DNA from: Planctomycetaceae bacterium
Lineage (GTDB): Bacteria > Planctomycetota > Planctomycetia > Planctomycetales > Planctomycetaceae
NCBI GenBank assembly: GCA_020426515.1
Contig: JAGQPW010000018.1
Location: forward strand, 1-54,649
Direction of reading: 5' to 3'
Length of the DNA: 54,649 bases
In this document: one piece after another, positions 19,762 through 26,546 of the stretch
How positions within the stretch are numbered: the stretch's first letter is position 1
Layout of the letters: every line of letters starts with the position of its first letter
Made by a program: the position numbers and the translations under genes
Notes under the pieces: generated by a model
The model's input: only the letters and a program-made list of their open reading frames with translations
Databases searched by the model: none
What the model was told of the DNA's origin: nothing

Positions 19762-19913
19762 CCCCGACTGCTACAACCCCAATATCCCGCGCAGCCTGCC
19801 ATCCAAAAACGTTGCTGTGTGTAAGACAAAGCCGCTGAGCACGCTATGCCGCGCGCAACGCATCATCCGTTGTTTGAACGCTTACGCCCCCCGAGACATT
19901 CGGACCAACTGAC
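19503..19913. other. Left boundary gap of the tail cassette
   Basis: About 410 bases with only the doubtful minus-strand frame above. The promoter for the cassette should lie here. No tRNA, attachment-site repeat, integrase remnant or repressor gene was seen. Confidence 0.4.
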
Positions 19914-20465
19914 ATGCGGCACAACGGCCACCCCCTGACTACCCCACAGCTCACCAGCAGTCTGACACTGTCCCGACAAGATGGCACCACGCTGACGCTG
20001 GAGCTGCAGCCACTTCCCCTTGGCTTCTACCGCCGACTCCGTGAACGCGGCGTCATCCCGCCCACACCTCCTTCAAAGCCTGCCCGCGATTCCAATGGAC
20101 GACTCATCCGGGATGCCCAGGGCCACGCGGTCACCATCAATTCGCCTCACGATCCCCAGTATCTGGCGGACCTCGAACGATACCACCAGCGAGTCGCAGT
20201 CCTCTCCCTCGCAGAAGCCCTCACCGCCGACCCCCATACACAGTTCGAGTCTCAACCACCAACCGAAGCTGCCGGCAACGCAGACATCTCACGATGGCTG
20301 ACCTATGCCGACCAACTCGCCGACGAATTGGAATCCGCAGGCTTTCGAGCTGGCGACCTGATCATCATCTGCCAGGAGATCTGTCGACTCAGCAACTTGC
20401 TCGGCGACCAGCTCAACGGAGCAACGGCAAATTTCTCGTCGGGTTCTCAGACCGACAGCACCTGA
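19914..20465 (+). CDS. Tail-assembly chaperone, short form (gpG-like)
   Basis: First gene of the tail cassette. The 183-residue zero-frame product has a beta-rich N terminus (SLTLSRQDGTTLTLELQPLP), a DPQYLADLERYHQRVAVLSL helical part and an Ile/Leu-rich helix, with a Ser/Thr/Gln end. In long-tailed phages the chaperone G coats the tape measure while tube subunits assemble, and a fraction of ribosomes slip -1 to make the longer GT. That arrangement is seen here: an A AAT TTC heptamer near the 3' end followed by an open -1 frame. Placement at the head of the cassette, rather than between tube and tape measure, is unusual. Assignment rests on architecture and context, not on recognised family motifs. 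Confidence 0.55.
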   Translation: MRHNGHPLTTPQLTSSLTLSRQDGTTLTLELQPLPLGFYRRLRERGVIPPTPPSKPARDSNGRLIRDAQGHAVTINSPHDPQYLADLERYHQRVAVLSLAEALTADPHTQFESQPPTEAAGNADISRWLTYADQLADELESAGFRAGDLIIICQEICRLSNLLGDQLNGATANFSSGSQTDST

Positions 20466-20614
20466 GCGAGCAACTCCACCTGCCACGCTCACTGGAGTAC
20501 GAAGTGCTCCGCGTCTGCGAGCGACTCCATCTGCGTGAAGCAGAGTTCTTGAGGCTCGACTACCCGCAGCAACTCCGCCTGTTGGCCTATCAGCGTCTGC
20601 GGTCCTTCGAATAA
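19914..20614 (+). CDS. Predicted -1 frameshift product of the chaperone gene (GT-like)
   Basis: Reading to 20435 and then re-reading base 20435 (-1 slip) gives a 233-residue protein: 174 residues shared with the short form plus 59 from the other frame, ending LLAYQRLRSFE before TAA. The extension (EQLHLPRSLEYEVLRVCERL, REAEFLRLDYPQQLRLLAYQ) is helical and rich in Leu/Arg/Glu, much like the T domain of phage GT chaperones, which recruits the tube protein. No start codon with a ribosome site exists close before this extension, so translation as a separate gene is less likely. Confidence 0.6.
20429..20456 (+). promoter_or_regulatory. Slippery heptamer and stem-loop for -1 frameshifting
   Basis: Bases 20429-20435 read A AAT TTC in the zero frame, an exact X XXY YYZ slippery site (P-site AAT to AAA, A-site TTC to TTT). 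Two bases later GTCGG (20438-20442) can pair with CCGAC (20452-20456), and T20444-A20451 can extend the stem around a bulged G. The zero-frame stop TGA is 28 bases past the heptamer. Heptamer and open downstream frame are seen directly; function is inferred from lambda-type G/GT genes. Confidence 0.65.
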
Positions 20615-20637
20615 CCCACCAGTACAGGAATTCCGTC

Positions 20638-20922
20638 ATGGACCTGCCCGATCTCACCGGCGTCAGCGGCAATGAACTCAGCGACGAACAAATCCGCGGC
20701 ATTCTGGCCCAGATTGATCTCGATCTCACCAACCTCGTCCGCGATGGCAAACTCGCCGCCCTGCGCTACGGCGTCCCTGGTCCGGCCGGTATGCAAACCG
20801 ATCGCGCCGCCAATCTCCACGCATTACTGGCCGCGCGCGATCACTATCAGCAACTGCTGAACTCCCGCCCGGCCTGGTTCATCTCTCAGGCACAAACTTG
20901 CGATCACAATCACGGAACGTAA
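20638..20922 (+). CDS. gpW-like neck (head-completion) protein
   Basis: A 94-residue protein with the gpW plan: an N-terminal helix (LSDEQIRGILAQIDLDLTNL), a short beta hairpin around KLAALRYGVPG, and a C-terminal helix (AANLHALLAARDHYQQLL). In phages this small protein closes the portal and provides the platform for the next neck protein. AGGAA precedes the ATG by a few bases. The Trp/His-containing end is an addition to the core fold. It lies just after the frameshifted chaperone gene. The assignment is by fold pattern and by the following FII/Z/U order. Confidence 0.5.
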   Translation: MDLPDLTGVSGNELSDEQIRGILAQIDLDLTNLVRDGKLAALRYGVPGPAGMQTDRAANLHALLAARDHYQQLLNSRPAWFISQAQTCDHNHGT

Positions 20923-20981
20923 CACAGGTTCTCCCGATCCATTGTTGATGGGTCTCTACTCCTGCAACCAATTCCCCTCCA

Positions 20982-21212
20982 ATGGACCATCAGGACGACA
21001 TCTCCATTCGCATTGCTGCGTCGTTGGCGCAAATCAACATCAACCTGGAACGGCTTCAGGTCATGTTGTCGGCCGTTGTGGAAACAACTTCCGATCACGA
21101 ACAGCGTCTCCGTTCAATCGAACGCTGGAAATACAACCTTACTCCGCTGCTGGCTGTCGCCACGTTTGTGTTGGGTGCCGTATTCAGCGTCGCTCTCGAA
21201 AAGTACCTCTAG
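20982..21212 (+). CDS. Coiled-coil protein with C-terminal membrane anchor
   Basis: A 76-residue protein: an N-terminal coiled coil (INLERLQVMLSAVVETTSDH, EQRLRSIERWK) followed by one transmembrane helix (LTPLLAVATFVLGAVFSVAL) and the end EKYL. The layout matches XhlA/holin-accessory-type phage proteins, which sit in the inner membrane. There is no endolysin or second holin in the cassette, so a lysis role is not supported by context; anchoring the tail-like particle at the membrane is an alternative. It is embedded between neck genes on the same strand. Confidence 0.6.
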   Translation: MDHQDDISIRIAASLAQININLERLQVMLSAVVETTSDHEQRLRSIERWKYNLTPLLAVATFVLGAVFSVALEKYL

Positions 21213-21231
21213 GCTTCTCCCTCGCTCTTCT

Positions 21232-21588
21232 ATGACACCCACTCAATTGCTTTTCCAGGACTGGGGACAGCCTGCGATTCTTCGCGAGACCGTTCCCTAC
21301 TACGACCCGGACACCGGCCAGATGGAAGAGTCCGAATCGGAATCCAACATCGTTGTCATTTCGGGCCAACAGACTCATCAGCCACTCGCCGCAACAGCGG
21401 CCATGGCAAACCAGATCACACACAGCTTTCTGGTCCAAAGCGATGAGCTGCCAGCCGCACTCCACCTGCAAAACACTCAGCTCGTTCTGATGGACCACAC
21501 GTTCGCCATCCTGGAGACCACAAGCTCACCCATCACCACGCTCACCGTGCTCCAATGCGCGGACATCACATGCTCAACATCCAGCTAG
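21232..21588 (+). CDS. FII-like head-tail joining protein
   Basis: A 118-residue small beta-rich protein. The C-terminal half (HSFLVQSDELPAALHLQNTQ, LVLMDHTFAILETTSS) has the layout of lambda gpFII and related neck proteins: an exposed strand ending in a D-E-L/V stretch, a turn, then a "defined/known property" hairpin and a strand with a final Thr/Ser loop. The N terminus holds an acidic loop (GQMEESESESN) that would be disordered until assembly. The ATG at 21232 lies 19 bases after the previous stop. Its end overlaps the next gene by 19 bases, indicating translational coupling. Confidence 0.5.
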   Translation: MTPTQLLFQDWGQPAILRETVPYYDPDTGQMEESESESNIVVISGQQTHQPLAATAAMANQITHSFLVQSDELPAALHLQNTQLVLMDHTFAILETTSSPITTLTVLQCADITCSTSS

Positions 21589-21923
21589 ATGACCAGATCA
21601 CTCCCCGGTTGCGAGAATTGCTCAACGCAGAGCTCCCTGCCGCCCGAGCCCGGATGACCAGCGAACTGCTGCTCGACACCCTGCAGCGCACGCGCGACCG
21701 AAATCCCGTGCGAACGGGACGCAGTCGGGCGGGTTGGGACACGGCTCAGGCGGAAGCTACCACGATCGACTCGACAACAACAACCGAAAAACAGGGCACA
21801 AACACCGTCCCCTACATCGCCTGTCTCGAGTACGGCACATCACGAATGCGTCCCGTAGCCATGCTTCGCCGAGCTCTCGCCGAAGTCCGCCAGCACATTG
21901 CGAAGTTTTTCCGACTGAGCTGA
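21570..21923 (+). CDS. HK97-gp10/Z-like tail-neck protein
   Basis: A 117-residue protein with a clear HK97-gp10-like pattern: a helical N terminus (LRELLNAELPAARARMTSEL), the PVRTGRSRAGW turn, then VPYIACLEYGTSRMRPVAML and a final helix. The Thr-Gly-Arg and EYGTS..RP blocks are the typical landmarks of this family, which joins the neck to the tail tube in siphoviruses and in gene transfer agents. The ATG at 21570 overlaps the preceding gene; the earlier in-frame ATG at 21555 is possible but deeper in that gene. Confidence 0.65.
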   Translation: MLNIQLDDQITPRLRELLNAELPAARARMTSELLLDTLQRTRDRNPVRTGRSRAGWDTAQAEATTIDSTTTTEKQGTNTVPYIACLEYGTSRMRPVAMLRRALAEVRQHIAKFFRLS

Positions 21924-21946
21924 TCACCACACACCGCCCCGGTCTC

Positions 21947-22402
21947 ATGTACGAATCACTCCCACTACCAGCACTCACAACCACACTGCAGCGGCACTGG
22001 TCGGAGACCTTCGCACCAGAAGTCCCCACTCACTTTCCAGGCGTACCGACTCCGGTCGGCCAGCAGCCTGCCTGGGTGGAACTCTGGCTCGACACGCTCA
22101 ACACGCCTCCGCAGCGAATCAGTGGGCAGCACCGTATGAGCATCCTCATCACGGTTCACTGTTTCTCACGTGACCTGGCCAACAAGATCCGCGCCCAGCA
22201 ACTGGCCGATGCCGCCATCGCGACACTCGCACAGCGCACCCTGCCTGTCATCCAGCAGCAACCAGACGCGGCACCGCAAACGATTGGTTGGCTCAGCATT
22301 CAGGAGCCTCAGGTTCGTGACCTCAGCCGTACCGACGAAACCGCACAGCCAAATATGCAGCATCTCGTGATCAGCTTGTACGGCACCGCACAGCACTGTT
22401 AA
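21947..22402 (+). CDS. Tail terminator (gpU-like) protein
   Basis: A 151-residue alpha/beta protein. In lambda-like order this position holds the terminator that caps the tail tube when it reaches the tape-measure length. Visible parts are an N-terminal helix (LTTTLQRHWSETFAP), two strands around PAWVELWLDTLN and HRMSILITVHCFS, a helix rich in alanine (ANKIRAQQLADAAIATLAQ) and a final strand MQHLVISLYG. This strand-helix order with a central amphipathic helix resembles gpU/minor-tail-U families. It starts 23 bases after the gp10-like stop. The frame is open upstream through that gene without coding character. Confidence 0.5.
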   Translation: MYESLPLPALTTTLQRHWSETFAPEVPTHFPGVPTPVGQQPAWVELWLDTLNTPPQRISGQHRMSILITVHCFSRDLANKIRAQQLADAAIATLAQRTLPVIQQQPDAAPQTIGWLSIQEPQVRDLSRTDETAQPNMQHLVISLYGTAQHC

Positions 22403-22466
22403 TTCGCCGACGCGACCACTTCCGCCTCAATCACAACCTCATGCCTTTCAACACTGTAGGAATCTC

Positions 22467-22973
22467 ATGGCAATTTCAAACGTGACTCGAAATCTCCGCG
22501 ATGGCGAACTGGTCATTCGGGATGGCTCAGAAACACCATTGACCCTGACGGTAATCCTCGACGAAGGAGATCTCACCTGGACACAACGCCAGCGCACAAT
22601 CGAAATCAAGGACCGCGGGTCCATCGCACAGGGGCACACCCGCAAGGGAGATGAAGAATCGATTTCCATCTCCTTCTCCGCCCGATGGACACAATTGCTC
22701 GGCAAGGCGGCCAATGCCGCTGACCCGCTTCAGTTGTACGAAGTGCTGACCTTCGCCTCCGGCACCGAAATCACCAGCACTTCCGCTGCGGGAGAGCAGG
22801 ACACCTTGACGTTCGAGTTTACTGTAATGGACCCGGCTGGGGTCGCCAGCGAACGCATCACCTTCGAAAAGGTCTATCGGGAATCGCTGACCCTCTCCGA
22901 AGACAACGAAGCCAACCTCATCGCCTTCACCGGACGCGCCTTTACGACGTCTCCCGTCATCACACGCGTTTAG
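22467..22973 (+). CDS. Tail tube protein (gpV-like)
   Basis: A 168-residue beta-rich protein in the position of the major tail tube subunit, directly before the tape-measure-like gene. It shows alternating strand patterns (GSETPLTLTVILDEGDLTWT, TIEIKDRG, EESISISFSARW, TLTFEFTVMDPAG, ENEANLIAFTGRAFT-type end) and a charged loop with GHTRKGDEE between strands 2 and 3, as expected for a tube ring subunit. A good AGGAA site precedes the ATG. No sheath gene is next to it, so the particle would be non-contractile. Confidence 0.55.
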   Translation: MAISNVTRNLRDGELVIRDGSETPLTLTVILDEGDLTWTQRQRTIEIKDRGSIAQGHTRKGDEESISISFSARWTQLLGKAANAADPLQLYEVLTFASGTEITSTSAAGEQDTLTFEFTVMDPAGVASERITFEKVYRESLTLSEDNEANLIAFTGRAFTTSPVITRV

Positions 22974-23041
22974 TCTGATCGTGCTACGCACTGATGCTGC
23001 AGACACCAACCACCACGGTTACCCTTGATTGAGTACTCGAC

Positions 23042-23890
23042 ATGGCCTTTTCCGAATCATTGACGGTCCGCATTCTGGGCGACAGCTCGGGACTACAACG
23101 GGAACTGTCGCGAGTCCTGCAAAGCATCGACGACCTCCACCAGAGAGTCGAATCAACGACGCGAGCGACCGGTCAAGTTGGCACGGCACTCAGCCGTATC
23201 TCACAGGCCACCAGTCCACTGCAGCAGGTCAGTAGCCTGTTGGCCCGCATCAGCCAGCAGTCTCGCTCGCTGTCACAGCAACCAGTCAACCTCAATGTCA
23301 CGCCCGCCATAAATTCGCTGCAGCGCCTGATGCAGTCCATTTCGGCAGTGGCCATCCAGCTTCGCAACCTCTCTGCCGTCTCCGCCGTATCCAGCATGCC
23401 ATCCTTCACCCCGATGGTCGGGCCTTCGGTCACATCACCAACCACTCGCCGCATGGCCTCCGGGGGTCTGATCGTCGGCCCTTCAGGAATTGACAGGATC
23501 CCCACTCAACTGACGGCTGGCGAGTATGTTCTCAATCAACAGACGGTCCAGACCCTGGGCCATTCGTTCGTCGAACAGCTCAACCGCCGTCCAGAAACAA
23601 TTCTGGGTACGACTCAACTGCGTTCAACAGTTCCGCTGAATGACCTGCAGCGCAGCACTGCTCCCAGCACAACTTCTCGCACCAGCTTCCAACCAGTACA
23701 CACAACCACCTCAGGAAGCGGAGTCAACGTGTCGCCCGTACGTGCCGCACGCACTCCTGAGGCCATCAACCAGACCACCAGCAATCATTTCGGTGGCATC
23801 ACCGTGGTCGTCAATCAGGTCAGCGAGGTCGGCGAGCTGGTGCAACGAATTGAACAGCAGCAACGGGCGCTCCGCAATCGTCGCGGCTAG
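23042..23890 (+). CDS. Very short tape-measure-like protein
   Basis: A 282-residue protein. Residues 1-130 are Ser/Gln-rich helices (LQRELSRVLQSIDDLHQRVE, LLARISQQSRSLSQQP). At ~140-175 it has the tape-measure tail motif GGLIVGPSGIDRIPTQLTAG followed by EYVLN, a landmark of phage tape-measure proteins (glycine, Asp, Pro-x-x-Leu-Thr-x-Gly-Glu). The end holds a NHFGGITVVVNQVSEVGELV strand-helix like the C-terminal part of tape measures. No transmembrane helix or peptidoglycan-hydrolase domain is visible. With about 1.5 angstrom of tail per residue, it would set a tail of at most ~40 nm. Phage tape measures are usually 600-2000 residues. Confidence 0.65.
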   Translation: MAFSESLTVRILGDSSGLQRELSRVLQSIDDLHQRVESTTRATGQVGTALSRISQATSPLQQVSSLLARISQQSRSLSQQPVNLNVTPAINSLQRLMQSISAVAIQLRNLSAVSAVSSMPSFTPMVGPSVTSPTTRRMASGGLIVGPSGIDRIPTQLTAGEYVLNQQTVQTLGHSFVEQLNRRPETILGTTQLRSTVPLNDLQRSTAPSTTSRTSFQPVHTTTSGSGVNVSPVRAARTPEAINQTTSNHFGGITVVVNQVSEVGELVQRIEQQQRALRNRRG

Positions 23891-23953
23891 TCCCTCCTTC
23901 TCATCCACGGCGATCGCCGCTCGATTCCACTTCCGTTCACTCAAGGCTTGTCC

Positions 23954-24397
23954 ATGCTCACCTTCGGCCCCACGTTGATCCGAGATAGCGGCACCTACGA
24001 GCTCCCGCGCCCCATCCTGGCATTCAACCTCCGGGATGCCTGGGATTTCGAAAGCTTCAAAGTCCCGCTTCGCGATGGCGAGTCCCTGACAGGTCACTCC
24101 CGCAACGCGGTCGACATCACCATTGATGGCCAGATCGGCAGTCAGAGTGGACAACTCCGACTCGACGAGCAGGCCATGTTCGAGACACTCGAAGACCTGC
24201 GAGCCGCTTTGCACGTGAGCGGGCCCGAGCAAACATTCCTGCTCTCCCTCTATCAGGATCAGGATGGATTCCATCGCTACTTCAGCAACTGCACCACCGT
24301 ACGACTCGATTCTGACCTGTCTAACAAGCACCTCTTCAACTTCTCCATCCAGATCCGCGCAGCGGATCCAACAATTCATCACGGACTGCTCCCCTGA
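23954..24397 (+). CDS. Distal tail-like (Dit / minor tail) protein
   Basis: A 147-residue protein placed between tape measure and hub, where distal tail or lambda gpM-type proteins sit. It has a strand-rich N terminus (GTYELPRPILAFNLRDAW), a DGESLTGHSRNAVDITIDGQ hairpin like Dit N-terminal domains, a helix (AMFETLEDLRAALHV) and C-terminal strands (QTFLLSLYQDQDGFHRYFS, LFNFSIQIRAADP). AAGG precedes the ATG at 23954; an in-frame TTG two codons earlier is less likely. Function is inferred from position and shape. Confidence 0.5.
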   Translation: MLTFGPTLIRDSGTYELPRPILAFNLRDAWDFESFKVPLRDGESLTGHSRNAVDITIDGQIGSQSGQLRLDEQAMFETLEDLRAALHVSGPEQTFLLSLYQDQDGFHRYFSNCTTVRLDSDLSNKHLFNFSIQIRAADPTIHHGLLP

Positions 24398-24450
24398 TCA
24401 CCCGTCATCGAGCGCGATCCGTTGTCTCCGAGTCCATGAGTTGAATTGCC

Positions 24451-26490
24451 ATGACCCTCTCCCGAAGAATCCTGCACCACGGCCCTCACCCCGACGGAAC
24501 GCCTCTCATCATTGAGGATCGGGCCATTCGCGGCTGCTGGTTCGAACTTCATCGTCAGGGAGGCTGCGGAGCGGGCGAGCTCCGCCTGCTGGATTCATTT
24601 CCCTTGCGGCATGACATTGAACCAGGGGACTGGATCAGTTGCGAAGGAGCCCCCGGTGATCGTTGGTATCTGGGTCGCGTGGAAACCTGTCGGGCGGAGA
24701 GTCCAGCCGGACTGAAACTCGAGCTCGAAGGCATGGGGGTTCAGCTCAACGAAGTATTCCCCGGAGGATTCGGCAGTCAGGCAGACGGTGCAAACCCCCA
24801 TCGCTACGCTGCGACAGACCTGTTTGCTAACGACCCCGACCACCTCAATGAAACCGTCGACTTCGCCGAGTCTGTGGAAGACGTCGTTCGGCTGCTGCTA
24901 CAGCAATATGTGACACCAGCAACGTACATCAACTACGTTCCATCCCAAATCGAGTCTCCGCTTCATCCTGCCGACATCTCCAGTCTGAAGTTTCGCGGCG
25001 AAGAAACTGTCCGCACGGTCATCAAGGACTTGGCCATGCGGGCCCAGGGGGCATCCTGGGGAGTCAACGCACAGGGTGAGTTCTACTTCCTCAAACCTCG
25101 CGACCAGCTGCTCCGCTCCTATCAGGAATCAGTCGACCTCATTTCCCTCGAAGAAACGCGCGATCGAGAGTACCTCTACAATCGACTGCTGCTGACCGGC
25201 GACTATGTGTATGACCGTCAGGAGTACTCCGACAATGTTGCCCGCCGCGCCTACCGTTGGCGGGCCAACTTCGTGCAGCCTGAAAGTCGTGCTCGGCATG
25301 GCGAGCGACGACTCCGCCTGTGGCTGCCCTGGATTCGCACGCAAGCAGATTCTCGAGCCTTCGCCCGCGAGTTTTTCCGTACATACGCGAATCCTCAGCC
25401 TCGCTACCTGTTAGAAACGCTCCCGCAATCGACTCTCCTGCGTCCGTGGGAAGGGCGTGTCGCCGTTCGCGACCGTAGCGGCCAACCGCTGGCAATCGCG
25501 CGCATCGAGTCGATTCGCGTTTCATTTGATCGAGCGCCCAGTTTCCGCATCGAACTTGGTCCGGAAGATCCCCGCCAATTGTGGCCGGAACCACCTCAGG
25601 ACGAACGCTGGGAAGCTCCAGAACAAGTCCATTCTATCGGCGGTCCCATCAGCAGCCTCCCGATTTATCAAAACTCCGCTGCCGACTCACCGTCGACCGC
25701 CACCATCCCCGAACCATCCGATGGGATCTCTCCGTCATTCGCGTCCTCCAACCTCTCGTCCGATTATTCATCGGACATTTCCTCCGACTGGTCGTCTGAT
25801 CTGTCATCAGTCTGGTCGTGGATCAGTGATCCAGAATGGTCCTCCTTTTCTGATACCGGACCTGCGGCCCCCTCCTCAAACTGGACTGCCACCACCTCGT
25901 CGACGGGGCCTGCACCATCCGGAACGTTCGTCGGAAGTACGTATGAACCACCTGCCAGCTCGATCAGCCATTCGGACTCTGGCAGCAGTGTCGAAACGTC
26001 TTGGGCTAGCACCAGTTCAATGGTTTACTCGTCATCGACTCAAGCATTGAGCACCACTCCGCCAATGTCATCGGGGGTTCCCACTTCATCGTCGGGATCA
26101 CCCCTTTCATCGGAATCGCTCATATCAACGGGAATCTTTCCCGATTCGTCGCCCGTCTCAATGAGCAGCGATCGACCAACCTCATCTGAGCCTCCCCAGT
26201 CTTCCGAGGCATCCCTCGAGTCCTCAAGCACACCGGCCCCTTCAAGTTCCCTATCCGTCGGTGCCACATCTTCGCTTGGCGATGCCCTCAGTACGGACAA
26301 CGGAATGGGCAGCAGCAGTTTTGGTCCCCCCGCTCCTGGCAGCTCCTTTGGACCTCAGTTCAGTACCGGAGACCTCTTCCTCTCCTCCGATCCTCCACCA
26401 GCATCCGTGTGGATGCCATGGTCAAGTTCAGGGCCTCAATCATCGATCGTCTCTTCGGAGTGGGTGAGCAGTTCCCTCGGATATTACTGA
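24451..26490 (+). CDS. Tail hub-like protein with Ser-rich C-terminal extension
   Basis: The largest cassette protein, 679 residues. Residues 1-400 resemble a siphovirus hub/baseplate (gp44/J-core-type) protein: beta-rich barrel parts (GDWISCEGAPGDRWYLGRVE, GLKLELEGMGVQLNEVF), a helical middle with WGVNAQGEFYFLKPRDQL, and a final barrel (VAVRDRSGQPLAIARIESIR, SFRIELGPED). From ~410 to the end the composition changes abruptly to a low-complexity Ser/Thr/Pro-rich region with SSDx repeats (436-451), typical of an extended, possibly O-glycosylated stalk. No catalytic domain, signal peptide or membrane helix is seen. It would form the tip and fibre in one chain. Confidence 0.6.
   Translation: MTLSRRILHHGPHPDGTPLIIEDRAIRGCWFELHRQGGCGAGELRLLDSFPLRHDIEPGDWISCEGAPGDRWYLGRVETCRAESPAGLKLELEGMGVQLNEVFPGGFGSQADGANPHRYAATDLFANDPDHLNETVDFAESVEDVVRLLLQQYVTPATYINYVPSQIESPLHPADISSLKFRGEETVRTVIKDLAMRAQGASWGVNAQGEFYFLKPRDQLLRSYQESVDLISLEETRDREYLYNRLLLTGDYVYDRQEYSDNVARRAYRWRANFVQPESRARHGERRLRLWLPWIRTQADSRAFAREFFRTYANPQPRYLLETLPQSTLLRPWEGRVAVRDRSGQPLAIARIESIRVSFDRAPSFRIELGPEDPRQLWPEPPQDERWEAPEQVHSIGGPISSLPIYQNSAADSPSTATIPEPSDGISPSFASSNLSSDYSSDISSDWSSDLSSVWSWISDPEWSSFSDTGPAAPSSNWTATTSSTGPAPSGTFVGSTYEPPASSISHSDSGSSVETSWASTSSMVYSSSTQALSTTPPMSSGVPTSSSGSPLSSESLISTGIFPDSSPVSMSSDRPTSSEPPQSSEASLESSSTPAPSSSLSVGATSSLGDALSTDNGMGSSSFGPPAPGSSFGPQFSTGDLFLSSDPPPASVWMPWSSSGPQSSIVSSEWVSSSLGYY
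25756..25803 (+). repeat. Four tandem SSDx protein repeats
   Basis: Within the hub gene the tetrapeptides SSDY, SSDI, SSDW and SSDL follow one another. All four are coded differently (serine codons TCG, TCC, TCA and TCT in changing combinations; GAT and GAC mixed), so the repeat is conserved at protein level and not a recent DNA slippage. Confidence 0.9.
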
Positions 26491-26546
26491 TAGCTCCAGA
26501 TTCACGGATCCTTACCTCACAAATTGTTTCAGCAACTGGCCTCGTC

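Noticed and set aside
20294..20614. Separate gene in the second frame of the chaperone region
   Set aside because: Its first half is shadow sequence under the chaperone gene, the ATG lacks a ribosome site, and the heptamer gives a better explanation for the downstream part.
26409..26546. N-terminal extension of the glycosyltransferase-like gene
   Set aside because: It would overlap the 3' end of the hub gene by 82 bases and has no family similarity; the ATG at 26547 fits better.
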